Below, in pieces: positions 34,492 through 45,325 of a stretch of 64,000 nucleotides of DNA. The notes below the pieces were generated by a model. It was not told the origin of the DNA and did no database searches. It was given only the letters and a program-made list of their open reading frames with translations. Source of the stretch: Paulownia fortunei (taxonomy: Eukaryota > Streptophyta > Magnoliopsida > Lamiales > Paulowniaceae); the NCBI GenBank assembly GCA_019321725.1, contig CM033115.1, forward strand, positions 6,086,673 through 6,150,672. Reading direction: 5' to 3'. Position numbers and translations under genes: made by a program. The number at the start of each line of letters is the position of its first letter. Position 1 is the stretch's first letter.

Positions 34492-36852
34492 ATCAAGGTC
34501 TGCAGAAAGTAATAGAAGACATGGATTTTATCAAGACAGAGGTGATGAAGATTAAAGAGAAGACGGGAATCCAAGATCAGCTGCCCAGAAATTCAATGTC
34601 TGCTGGTTCGTTAACATCTCCTCCCACGGGGCAGAACAGCATGGTGGGTTTTGATGATGTCTTAAACGAAATCTTGGATAAGCTCACGGGACAACAATTC
34701 AATCGTCAAATCATCTCAATTGTTGGCATGGGTGGCATTGGTAAGACTACACTTGCTAGAAATATCTATGTAAAACCGCTTATTGTGCAACACTTTGACA
34801 TTCGTGCTTGGGTTACAATAACTCAAGAATACGACATGCGAGAAATTCTTTTAGAAGTTCTTCTTTGCCAAGAAAAAGAGAGCACACAGAATTTGAGTAA
34901 AATGAATGAAGATAAATTAGGAGAAAAATTACACAAAAGTTTATCAGGTAGAAAGTATTTGATTATATTGGATGACATGTGGAGTATTAAGGTGTGGGAT
35001 AAAGTTGAGTTTTTCTTTCCGGATAACAACAATGGAAGTAGAATAATAATAACCACTAGCTATCAAATATGGCTTTTGAGTTAACCGGCTCTCGTGGCCT
35101 TGAGATGAATTTTCTAGATGAGGATCAGAGTTGGAATCTACTTTGCAAAAATGTGTTTGGAGAAGAAAGTTGCCCTCTTGAATTGGAGAAAATTGGAAAG
35201 AAGATTGCAAGAAATTGCAAAGGACTTCCTCTGTCAATCGTCGTGATTGGAGGGCCCCTAGCAAAGTCCAAACGGACGCGAGAATACTGGGAATGTATTG
35301 CAAAAGATTTAAATTCAATGGTGAATTTAGAGGACAATGAACGTTACTCAAAAATATTATATACGAGTTACAATCAGTTGCCTGTTCATTTAAAGCCATG
35401 TTTTCTCTATATGGGAGTTTTTACGGAAGACAGTGAGATTCGTGTTTCCGACCTCATCAAACTATGGGTTGCTGAAAGATTTTTAAAGCCAATTTGTGGC
35501 AAAAGCTTGGAAGTTGTTGCAGAAGAGTACTTGAAGGAACTTATTGACAGAAATCTCATTTTAGTTCATAAGTGGGGCTCTAATGGAAAAATAAAATCAT
35601 GCAAAATTCATGATCTCTTGAGGGACCTATGCTTGAGAGAAGCTGAGAAAAACAAATTTCTTTGTATCACGAGGCCGTATAGTCTTAACATTCCACAAGG
35701 CATAGATACCCAACGCCGCATTGGTATTCACCTACGCACAAGGCCTCAAGTCCTTGATGCCTTGCAATCTGCGTCACTTGGCCGTTCTTTGATATGCTAT
35801 TTTGAAAGAGCATTACCATTGCTTAAGTTTAGATTATTGAGGGTATTGAAAGCTGTTGATAAACGTCCATATTCTGCATATCAATATCGGTATTCCCTAG
35901 AAACTATTTTTCAGGTAATTAATTTGCGGTACATTGATATCTCAATTGGTTGGAGCCTGATTTCCAGAATTCCTTCTTCAGTCTACCTCCTTTGGAATTT
36001 ACAGACATTAGTTGTTGATCATTACGATGTGGTTATTGCACCATCTGAAATTTGGAAGATGCCTCAACTTAGGCATGTCGAGTTCAAGAAACTTGATCTC
36101 GCAGATCCTCCCGGGCAAGACGATGGCTTTGTTTTGGGGAACCTACAGAGGCTCTTGAAAATAAGAAATTTGAAGTGTGGTGAACAAGTGGTCAAGAGAG
36201 TCCCTAATATCAAGAAATTGCAAATATATTATGAGGGATTTGTGGAAGGGTCAGTTTGCTGTCTCAACAATCTTGGCCGTCTACATAAACTGGAATCCCT
36301 TGCTTGCTTCTTTCTTTCACTAATGAAGGCAAGCCGGAGTGAATTGGTGCAGAATCTCAGCTTCCCGCAATCCCTCAAGAAGTTGACTTTGAAGGCAGCC
36401 TGCTCCATTGGGAAGACATGAGGACAAAGATTGGTTCATTACCAATTCTTGAAGTTCTCAAACTGAGAATGTGGTCCTTCATAGGACCCGAGTGGGAAAC
36501 AGTTGAAGGGCAATTCTGCAGCCTAAAGTTCTTGTTAATTAGCGCGTGTGATCTGGAATGCTGGACGACAGAAAACACCCACTTTCCACGCCTTGATCAC
36601 CTTGTTCTTCAAGGTTTATCTAAGTTGAAGGAGATTCCTTCGGGTATTGGAGAAATACCAACGCTTCAATCAATTGAGTTGAAATATTGTAGCGATTCTG
36701 ACGTCATTTCTGGTAAGAAAATATTAGAGGAACAAGAGGAAGTTGGGAATGGGGACCTTCAAGTTCGAGTAATACTCTCGAAGGAGAACCAAGTACTGGA
36801 GAGCTTGGCAAGTCATAATTTTGCAGTTGAGTATTTTCGACTCGGTGTGTAA

Positions 36853-37542
36853 TTAATTTGAAGATTTCATTTTTTTTAGTTGTCTTTCCAGGCCAAGTCG
36901 TTTGGCTCAATATGTTTAAAAGCATTTGGGATAACTTATAGAATTTGTACTTGGTTTTCTGTGAATATATATAACTTCATTTGGACCTTAATTTTAATTT
37001 GTGTATCGAATTTAGTGTTTCTTCAAAAATTTTGTTAATAGTGATATAAATAAATTGAGTTGAGTCAAATAATTTTTGTTGAATTTCTTAATGAACTTGA
37101 AATTGTTCTTCAGCTTCAGTTTGTTGATTTAGTCGAGACATTGTTGCTGTTGAACACATTTTGAAAAATTTGCAAATGAAGAAAGATGTTCTGAGTTAAC
37201 AAATCAATTTCAAGTTAAAAGCTTTTAGCAATAAATAGTGCTTTTTGGCAGAATTATTGGCAGCCCTGTTGAATGCCTGACATGATTATGAAAGCAGATA
37301 ACTTCAAATTCAAATATTTTACACTGCAATTAGCCCAGTCACAAGACTCAAGTCTTAACTTGTATTGATCAGATGTTGTGGGATTGTAGGTTAATCCCTC
37401 ATTGTTGGTGAGTATAACATAGCTTGAGTTCAAATCTCCCGTGATGGGGTAAGAATTAATGAATTTAAAGGTAAGAATTTTAAATTCATAATAATAAATT
37501 TATGAATTTTATTTGGATAATTTTATAATAAGGTTAATTCCA
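36853..37542. other. Intergenic region downstream of the NLR
   Basis: AT-rich, no gene recognised. It would hold the NLR 3' UTR; no clear polyadenylation signal can be singled out among many AATAAA-like strings. Confidence 0.4.
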
Positions 37543-37641
37543 CTCATATTTATTTTTGATAAATGCATTTATTTATTTAATTTTAAATTTTAAATTTTAA
37601 ATTCAACTACGTAAACCCCTTTTGGTAAAGCGAACCCAACA
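37543..37641 (+). mobile_element. 3' end of a family-A LTR (copia-3)
   Basis: CTCATATTTATTTTTGAT through GCGAACCCAACA matches the last ~100 bp of the copia-1 5' LTR (8,109-8,207). The rest of the LTR is missing. ATTATCAATTG after it may be a decayed PBS. Confidence 0.82.
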
Positions 37642-37699
37642 TTATCAATTGAATATATTCTTATTTTCTGTCTCATCTGCTTTTGTAGAATGAGTATAA

Positions 37700-38360
37700 A
37701 TGGCCAAAAAATCGCTTACATCTATTTTGGACACCAATAAACTCATCAGTCCCAACTATGTTGGCTAGTTAAGGAACCTTAAGATTTTTCTAGATTTTTT
37801 ATTTCCTAAACCTCCGACAGATGCTATAGAGGAAGAACTTGCAGAACATCGCAAGAAAGTTAAGGATGATCAGTAAGCCCAATACTATATGATGGCATTA
37901 ATATTGAAAGAGTTGTAAAAGCATTATAAAAAACTGGCACATACTGTCTAGATGCCAAACGAGCGAAAACCAAGTGGTTACCAGGTAAGCATGATACTTA
38001 GTCTTAAAAGAGCTTTTTCAAACCCATATGATGGATAACGAGCTCTATGTGGACTTGATTATCCAATCCTTGTATAATTCATTCATTCAATTCGTGGTGA
38101 ACTTCAAAATGCATAAAATGGAGACTAAAACCTAATTGAACTATTCGATATGTTGAAGATGGTTCAGTCCACTATAAAAAAGAACAAACCTCTTATATTC
38201 CAAGTCAAAGAAAAGGAAGAAGAAGAGCTTCTTGAAAAACAAGAAAGTGAAGGATAAGGGTGGCACAAAAAAGGGTTCCAAAAAAGTGACAACTGCCACT
38301 ATTGCGGTAAGCCAAGGCATTGTAGGAGGAACTACAAGGAATCCCTTATAAGTTGTTAGA
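37700..38360 (+). pseudogene. copia-3 gag with zinc knuckle, decayed
   Basis: From ATG at 37,700 the frame reads MAKKSLTSILDTNKLISPNY, then a stop in place of Trp, then LRNLKIFLDF, the start of Copia gag (family: NKLxGPNYxDWLRNL). At 38,293-38,334 CHYCGKPRHCRRNY is a CCHC zinc knuckle whose last Cys is Tyr. Stops at about 37,768, 37,875 and 37,918 and frame changes inactivate it. It follows the LTR fragment directly, as gag should. Confidence 0.83.
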
Positions 38361-38394
38361 ACAGTTCTAGTATATTTTTAGTTGAAGTTAATTA

Positions 38395-38764
38395 TTGGGT
38401 ATATTAGATACCAACTGTGGTTCTCATCTATTCAATAACTTGCAAGTATGACAAGAAACAAGAGCTAAGTAGGGAAAAAACATTACCCTTAGGCTTGAGA
38501 CTAGAGCAAGTGTTGCTTTGTTTGCCCATAGGGACAATTCACTTAATTTTAGAAGAAATTAGGGTAGTATTAATTATTTATCTTTGATACCATACACTAT
38601 TAAGAATGATATCTCTATTGGACAGGGAGAGTTTTGATTAAAAAATCAAAATACAAAGAATCTCTCACTTATCTAAATGAATATATGAATCTTCTATGTT
38701 TTTTACGATGCATGACTTCGGAAATCTTTAGAGATTGGATAGAAATTAGAAAATGAGATCGTCT
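38395..38764 (+). pseudogene. copia-3 protease remnant
   Basis: LDTNCGSHLFNNLQV (about 38,407-38,450) is the Copia protease start with D-T-N for D-T-G, followed by NITLRLETRASVALFA. Stops separate the pieces; beyond about 38,600 nothing can be assigned. The fragment ends at the target site of the B12D retrocopy. Confidence 0.72.
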
Positions 38765-39342
38765 AGTCAAGTCACTAGAAACTTTTTTTTTTTTTTTACA
38801 AGAAAATCATAAATTCCATGAATTGCTAGTGAAAGTTCCAAATCTATTCTTTGATACATTTATTCAAACTTAATGTGTATCCAATATGTATATGTTTCAA
38901 GCTAATCATAGCCAAAAAGAGCATTATCAATCGTTAGTACAGTGTGCAGACGTTCATAATCATTAATAAATTAATATTTAGGATCGGTGAAGAAGTTGTT
39001 CATGGATGGCATAATTTCTGGAGCCAGGTGGTTGCAAATGAACTTTCTAAGAGCATGTTCATCATACTTCTCCCCTTATGCAAAGTTATCCAACTCACCA
39101 GCGGCCCTGTTTTCCTTAGTCACCCTAAATTCAGGGTTAATGCAAATATTGCAGACCAATTGCATCCAACAAATCCCAGCAGCCAATCCAACGACGGTGA
39201 ACAATGGATACACCTCAGACTTTAGCCAGCGCTTGATAGTCATGGATGAAGCCATGGAATCGCCGTTGACACAATGAAAAAGGAATAAATTCTCCAAGGA
39301 GAAAATGGCCGATGTGCTTTTCAAAGCTAAGTCAAGTCACTA
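38765..39342 (-). mobile_element. Retrocopy insertion with 13-bp target-site duplication and poly(A)
   Basis: AGTCAAGTCACTA occurs at 38,765-38,777 and again at 39,330-39,342. Just inside the left copy is T15 (38,783-38,797), a poly(A) tail on the minus strand. Between them lie ~74 bases of 5' UTR, a 285-base coding copy and ~170 bases of 3' UTR with an AATAAA at about 38,866-38,871. This is the full signature of LINE-mediated retroposition of a cellular mRNA. Confidence 0.9.
38971..39255 (-). pseudogene. B12D / NADH-ubiquinone reductase MLRQ-like processed pseudogene
   Basis: The parent family encodes ~90-residue mitochondrial membrane proteins (B12D, MLRQ subunit-like). On the minus strand ATG at 39,255 starts MASSMTIKRWLKSEVYPLF, followed by a hydrophobic segment VVGLAAGICWMQLV and NPEFRVTKENRAAGELDN. 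The frame then hits TAA at 39,076-39,078 (after residue 59), where the family usually has a Glu in GEKY, and continues in the same frame with GEKYDEHALRKF and APEIMPSMNNFF to a final TAA at 38,971-38,973. Apart from that one stop the 94-codon frame is intact and lacks introns. Expression as a 59-residue protein is possible but unsupported. Confidence 0.92.
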
Positions 39343-39525
39343 TAATTTTTTCCACGGGAATTTGACATAAATTTCTACCTGTATATTCTATTTCAAATTT
39401 AAAGCCACCACAGAGAAATTTTGAAGAGAATATAAATAGAAAGTACTACTCCACAGTACAAGAAATTATTTAAAACAAAAAATTGGTAACTGCATCCTAT
39501 CTAAGAATAGTATTCCTTTCAACTG

Positions 39526-40092
39526 CTACGGTAGCTCCCAAGCTTCAAGATACCCGTCTGATTGTGTCTCACAAGCTAGATTAGTAGGAAAATCAGCTGC
39601 TTGGTTCCCTTCTCTATAGATGTGCTTAAAATTGAGTGTCATTTTCATGGCATAAAACTGAATTTCTGCAAGTAAATGCTGTACCATCCAGTGACCATCT
39701 GTTTCCCTATTGATAAGCTGAAGCAGGATCATGGCATCCATCTCCACATCTAGATGCTAAATGTTATGCTCGAAACTTAATCTGATGCCCTTTGCAATTG
39801 CGAACAACTTCGCATATGTGTTCGGCCGCATAACCAGAAAGTTGTAATATGCAAATCGTGTCCGTCCAATATGATTTCTAATGACTCCTCCAGCCACTGC
39901 ACTTCCTGGATTTCCTCGAGACGCGCCGTCGTAATTCAGCTTGCAAAAATTAGAATCTGGGCCGCGCCACACCACCTGTTTGACAAAAGGCGTCAAAGGT
40001 TTGACAATGTGAAAACCAGATTTAGTGGCAATGTCAACATCTCCTTTCCAAACTGAGAGTTCACAAAGGCCACTTCTTCGTAACATGTGCAT
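39526..40092 (-). pseudogene. LINE RNase H domain (RVT_3 type)
   Basis: The single minus-strand frame has one stop (39,754-39,756). FCKLNYDGASRGNPGSAVAGGVIR carries the first catalytic Asp; in the next motif the usual Glu (family: AELxAIxxGL) is Lys in NTYAKLFAIAKGI, a G-to-A type change; VEMDAMILLQLIN has the third-site Asp; HIYREGNQAADFPTN is the terminal block. This domain is found at the end of plant LINE ORF2 and in LINE-derived RNase H-like proteins. It is followed by ~180 bases of apparent 3' UTR. Confidence 0.87.
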
Positions 40093-40312
40093 GTAAGAAA
40101 AGATTTGAGCAATGACCCGTCTGTGAGAGAAACGGCTGCCTCTATATTTTGTGAAACACTTTTAGTCACAAAATTATATATTGTTTGAAATAACTCATTA
40201 AAAAAGAATTTATTTACAAAATTAAAACTAAGATATTCAACATAAATAAATCTAACTAAATTTTATCTACATCTAACATCATTATATTTAAATAAAGAAA
40301 GATTGTTACCTC

Positions 40313-40658
40313 CATTGGTGCCGAAAGATGCGAACGATGGTATTTAAACTTGGGTATGGTCGATGCCAAATTCTACAGGATGCTTCTTCTCTACATATCT
40401 TCTTAAGGATCCACAACCACCTTCGGATTGAAATTTATAAGATTGCGAGCAATATTTACACTTTGCTCATATCTCTCCATTTGGAAGTGTCACTTTATCA
40501 AAATATTTGGTAAAAATAGAGGATTTGAGAGAAGAAGTAGAACAAGTATGAACATTACTTATTGTTTCTTGAGTAATAAACAAGTGAGTTTGCTCTTTAT
40601 CACTAAACTCAACTTTATAATTGATGTTGATCCTAGGTTGCTCATTGGTAGCAGACAT
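40313..40658 (-). pseudogene. hAT-type transposase N-terminus with BED zinc finger, fragment
   Basis: ATG at 40,658 on the minus strand starts MSATNEQPRIN; then SSIFTKYFDKVTLPNGEI, a stop, and AKCKYCSQSYKFQ...GGCGSLRRYVEKKHP, which fits the BED zinc finger (Cys-x2-Cys then His) at the N-terminus of hAT transposases. The catalytic domain is absent. Upstream (40,680-41,100) is GC-richer sequence with imperfect repeats of the GAACC/GGTTC kind found at hAT ends. It occupies the place of the LINE reverse transcriptase. Confidence 0.68.
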
Positions 40659-40679
40659 TTTTCTCTTACCTCTGTTGCT

Positions 40680-41105
40680 TGAACCGACTATTTTTTGATA
40701 AATGATAAAAATTTAGAATATAGAATTGAATAATAAATAATTGAAGATAAAGAAAATGAAATATGAAAAATAATTTAATGAAACAACTGAAATAGTATAA
40801 AATATAGAATATAGAATTGCATAATGAATAATTGAAAGTAGAGAATTAGAGAATTGAGAGTTGAAGTGGAAAAAAAATGAAGAGGGGAGGGGATTTTATA
40901 GGGGAAAATACAAAGGCCAATGGTTTTATTTATTTATTTTTTAATTTCTGAAACCTTCGAATTGACCCGACAGTTCCAAGGGTTGAAACTACTAGTTCCG
41001 ACCCCACGATTCACGCGTCTAGGGGTACAGGACCTGTAATCGTCCCATACGACCCATTGACCCATGGTCATGTCTAATCTGGGGTATATTCCAAACCTGC
41101 CTCAC
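40680..41105 (-). mobile_element. Probable hAT 5' terminal region
   Basis: The stretch 40,940-41,100 is unusually GC-rich for the window and precedes the BED-finger frame on the minus strand. Exact terminal inverted repeats and 8-bp target duplication could not be identified. Confidence 0.4.
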
Positions 41106-41139
41106 TTAAGAAAGGAAATCCTCATAGCGTATCCAATTG

Positions 41140-41577
41140 TTAAAGAATCAAAATTGGGCTGGACATTTTTCCAAAAGTTGTATCCAAATCTAGAAGCAAT
41201 GGACAGTGATCTGAATGCCGCCTAGTAAGATGTTTCACAACTGTTTTCAGAAAAACCTCTACCCACCTTGAAGATACTATCAATTTGTTAAGCCATTGCC
41301 AAATATTTCTTTTATTTATCCAAGTGTATTGAGAACCAACAAAACCCACATCCAACAACTCACAATCAAACATAGCTATATTAATATCCTCCATAAAGTC
41401 CAATTTTAATCTCCCACCACTCTTCTTCTCATTAGCATGTGAGATGATATTGAAATAACCTCCTACAACCCATGGGAAATTATTATGATTTAAGCTCCTA
41501 AGAACATTCCATAACTGAACCCTTTTATAATCTTGTACACTTAGCGTAAACCACTAAAAAGAAGAAGGATTGGAGGA
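41140..41577 (-). pseudogene. LINE endonuclease, C-terminal part
   Basis: On the minus strand FPWVVGGYFNIISHANEKKSG (family: W.xGDFNxxxxxxEKxGG, Asp lost) leads into an open 87-codon stretch (41,140-41,403) with ELLDVGFVGSQYTW and the terminal HSDHCPLLLDL motif holding the catalytic Asp-His pair. These are the exonuclease/endonuclease/phosphatase motifs of plant LINE ORF2. Its N-terminal part lies 11.4 kb away at 53,014-53,310, across the solo LTR. Confidence 0.88.
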
Positions 41578-42129
41578 GTAACTGTTGGGTTCGTTATAAT
41601 CACAAAGGCATGCGTAGTGAAATAAATTTATTAAATAAATTTATCTCCTTAATTCAAAAGCGATTATATCGATCGTGTTTATTCAAGTGAATATATATTA
41701 AAATAAATATATTAATTCGGATTATACCTTTCGTGCACTTTAGTTGTTGTAGAGAATGAAACAAGCAATTGTTTATCAGAACTCACAGGGATCAAAGTGT
41801 CTCCCCTCTATTAGGTCCATAATATGAAAATGTAATTCCAATTAAAAGGATTCACTAGTATCCTTTTAATCATTTACTAATCTAGATTCAAAATAAACTT
41901 TGCCTTTTGATCTAATTAATGGATGAAGAACAAACTTTCAAAAATAATAAAGATTGATTTTTTAAGTTCTTGAAATTTGGGTATAAAGAGAATATCAAGA
42001 AACTAGTTTTCTTTAAAGAATAAGAAAATCAAGATTTCAAGAAAATACTTTTCTTTTTTCTTTCTTTTCGTTTCTTTTTTTGGAGAGAAAAATAGAAGAC
42101 TTAACAAAAATAATCACTACAAGGAATTT

Positions 42130-42560
42130 ATATTTTAGCGATGAATTTTTTTGTTGCTAACAAAGACTTTTTCGTCACTAATATGTCTTCACGATGAAAA
42201 AATTCCGTCACTAAAGTCACTGTAATAAGACCGTCAGAAAAAGTTTTGGCAATGAAAAGTTTAGCGACGAAAATTTTTGTCGCTAAACTTGAAAATTTTT
42301 GTTGCTAAAAAATAACTTAGTGATGCAATCCATAAGAGATTTCGTCGCTAAAATATTTAAAAAATTAAATATTAAATAGATAATTTTATCTTTAGCGACG
42401 AAATTAGTAGTTTCTTTGCTAAACTAATATCGGTTATTTGTCCCTAAGTTAATAAAATATTCAAAAAAAATCAAAGCATATTAGTGATGAATTGTCACTG
42501 TTCGTCGCTAAGTTAATAAAATATTTAAAAAATAAAAAAAATCTTAGCGACGAATTTTTT
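42130..42560. repeat. CACTA left subterminal repeat region
   Basis: At least six copies of TTAGCGACGAA or its complement. At 42,259-42,288 GTTTAGCGAC and GTCGCTAAAC form a perfect 10-bp inverted repeat with a 10-base loop. In En/Spm such motifs bind the TNPA-type protein. Confidence 0.85.
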
Positions 42561-43129
42561 ATTTCAATCATGTTACCCTATTTTAAACAACAAATCTAAA
42601 TTATACCATATTTTAAATAACAAATCTACAACCTATTTGTCACAATCATTCACAAATATTCAATAACTCCCCACAACATATTCAACAACCATTCACAACA
42701 CATTTATCATTCCAACAATCTAAATATCATTAACTCAAACACATTTTATTAAAAAAACTCATCGTATATTAAACAAACCATCATATACACAAATCATACA
42801 AAAGAATCATTAAACAAACCATTATAAAAGTCAACATTAAAAGTAAAATATCTCCATATGCAAATTAGACAAAAGTCTAATACATCTAAATGAGAATTAA
42901 AATGAGAATCTTCAGGTGTTGTTCCAGTCATGACTGTAGAATAACAAACCAAAGATATAGTTAGAAATAAATCAACACTATATATTAAATATAATCATAT
43001 ATATCAAAACAACATCAATGACTAATATAAATAACATTGACATAACAATTAATCCATAAAAAAGATATGAATAACTGTACAAAATTGAAATATTTACACA
43101 AAACTAAGTCCGAGGCGATAGAGGCTGGG

Positions 43130-44751
43130 GTAGAGAGCTGAGGAGGATGACTACTACTGGCTCAGTGACTGTATCGCTTGCGATGCACCAGGAGACACCC
43201 TATCAAGAAACTATAGAATCATGACTTGTTGTGACTCCATGATATGCAGTCTGTCTTTATAAACCCGTAGCTCAGTCCTGGTGTATGCTAACTTACTCTT
43301 GGTGCCTGCTAGATCCCTTTTGGTGCCTGCTAGCTCCTCATATGCCATATGAACCTGATCTCTAAGCACTTTATTACTCGACCTGGGTGATGCAGCATTA
43401 AAAGTAGTTGACCTAAGAGGCTTGAGCCCATTTTTAAGCCCATGTACGTACCCCGAACGTGTACCAAGAACCTGGTCACATATTCTATCTGCAATTTGTA
43501 CATTATTTAATGCGTGAGCATCATCCCCGGTATTTGTGTGACCTTGTGACTCTTGGTACTCCTCTCAAAGTCGCACCATCTCATCCTAAAATTAATAAAT
43601 ATGTCAACATATTTAGTTTCAAACAAATTAAAAAAAAACAATTGAATGAATTAATTACTTATATATATGCTCTGAGCTCTATCTCCTACCCAACCCTTCG
43701 TAGTGTTGTAGTGAGTTTCATTAAAAATGGTAATCCGATCTTTTCTACTAGTTCCACCGATCTACAAATAACATATGCCATATGTTACTTATCAAATAAA
43801 GTAATTATTTAAATAAAACTTAAGATTTTATATACTTACACCATCGTAACTCTACTATACCAAGGACTTTGAACCTCCGCGATGATTATAAGGTAATTTT
43901 TCTCAATTTGTGAGTTCGTCACTAATCGTTTCTATAAAAAGAAGTTAAAGCAACAAACATCATAAGATAAAATTAATAAATATAAGATTTCATTAAATAA
44001 ATTAGCTAAAACTTAGTATTAAATTTACCTTAAACTCATTTGACTCGAATAATGTACACATATATTCCCAATCTACCTGAGTTTTACAAAAATCATGTGA
44101 CATATGTTTCAGTCGCTCCTCCCAAGGTAGGTCTGTGAGACTTTTGTAGTGTTTGTGCATCTTCTAGTGGTTGTCCCTGTATCGAACAATCATCATCCTG
44201 TCAGTCTCTTTCTTAACTAACTCTGGTCATGTGCCAAAGTTTACAATACACATAGCGTACAAAAAAGAATGTGTGTTAACATGTAATATATCAAAGAGAA
44301 AGTAAACCGATAAATAAGATAGTTAATTATACTAACTGACAACTGATCAAATATGGGCCTTTTCTGCTCTTCTATAATGTGTCTCTAATCAGCCACTTGT
44401 AACAGTGCAAACTTTTTCACTACTACACCAAGCTCCATCATAAAGGAGCATCCATTTTGCCTTGTAGGATGGCCATCAAATTTGTAAAATGTGACTGGTA
44501 TCCTGCCTATCTCCTCTATATAATGTTTGAGTTTGTCACCATGTGTGATTCTCGTATCTCGATGCTACCTCTGCGTAGAAGCTGTAATAGTAAAAAAATA
44601 TGTTCGATTACTGTTCAACATAATTATTAAATAATGATAATATAAAAAAAGTTAAAAAACAAAACAAATCATCGGATGTACCCCCCTCCATCGGAATATC
44701 AGTAGTAGCTCGATTAATAATGGGTTGCTCCTCAATCCTTTTAGGAGGCAT
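43130..44751 (-). pseudogene. CACTA second ORF (Ptta/En/Spm, Transposase_24-like)
   Basis: ATG at 44,751 on the minus strand starts MPPKRIEEQPI. An intron begins at a GT in GGGTACATCC (about 44,684) and ends TTACAG at about 44,584. The next exon has THGDKLKHYIEEIGRIPV and DGHPTRQNGCSFMMELG (about 44,400-44,560); HKHYKSLTDLPWEERLKHMSHDF follows at 44,080-44,160, and DRICDQVLGTRSGYVHGLK at 43,440-43,500. The end is a helical KRDLAGTKSKLAYTRTELRVYKDRLHIM stretch, a likely coiled coil. Stops at about 44,385 and 43,215 suggest decay. This kind of protein is expected to bind the subterminal repeats. Confidence 0.75.
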
Positions 44752-45325
44752 ACCTATAAAACACAAATATGTGGTTAGATAGATAATATAAATAAGATTA
44801 TTTATGAACTTTACTAACAAATTAGGAATAATATTAATCTATTTAAAAATCTTACTGTAAGCAGAACTTGGACGAGTAACTGTAGTAGAGGGTGCAAACA
44901 ATTACTAGTGAATGACTGAAAAAAATATAATAATTAGTAAATACAATCAAAAGATATAGACATCAGGATTAAAGTAATAATTATTAACATTCATAATTAA
45001 AAATAATAAAGGAATGAAATAAAGTCAAAGATAAAGCAAATGATAAAATAATTCCAAGAAATGAAACCATACATGCCTATTGGATTTCTATTATTTTCTT
45101 ATGTGATGTTCATAAGTTCATAATGTCTAAGTTAATAATGTCTTACAATTCATAATGTGAAGATCATAAATTCATCTAAATTCACAATGTCTTAGTGTAA
45201 AGATCTTAATTTTTTCTTAATTTCTTAACATTAGAAATTGAATGAATAAATAGAAAATATGAATAACATAGTATAAATACTTAATAAAATGAAGTAAAAT
45301 AAAAGTTGATAGTCTATACCATTAA

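Larger units (their letters stand above)
31892..36852 (+). pseudogene. CC-NB-LRR resistance gene (R1/late-blight type), disrupted
   Basis: An NLR immune receptor of about 906 codons if the insertion and two 1-bp losses are ignored. ATG at 31,892 starts MAAYAALVSL, the usual start of R1-like Rx-type coiled-coil domains. A solo LTR cuts codon 120 at 32,249; coding resumes at 34,492 in the same frame. NB-ARC motifs: P-loop GMGGIGKTT (34,725-34,751), kinase-2 LIILDDMW (about 34,959-34,982; the Trp is typical of CC-NLRs), GSRIIITT, GLPL (about 35,219), and IHDLL in place of MHD (35,606). Frameshift 1 lies at 35,059/35,060, frameshift 2 near 36,391. LRRs follow to the stop at 36,850-36,852. No intron is seen, as usual for this clade. 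A truncated N-terminal product or antisense role cannot be excluded. Confidence 0.93.

Noticed and set aside
34944..35399. 151-codon minus-strand frame opposite the NLR NB-ARC region
   Set aside because: Antisense shadow of conserved NB-ARC motifs; no independent features.
43459..43812. 117-codon plus-strand frame inside the CACTA element
   Set aside because: Opposite the second CACTA gene, whose minus-strand frame has family features.
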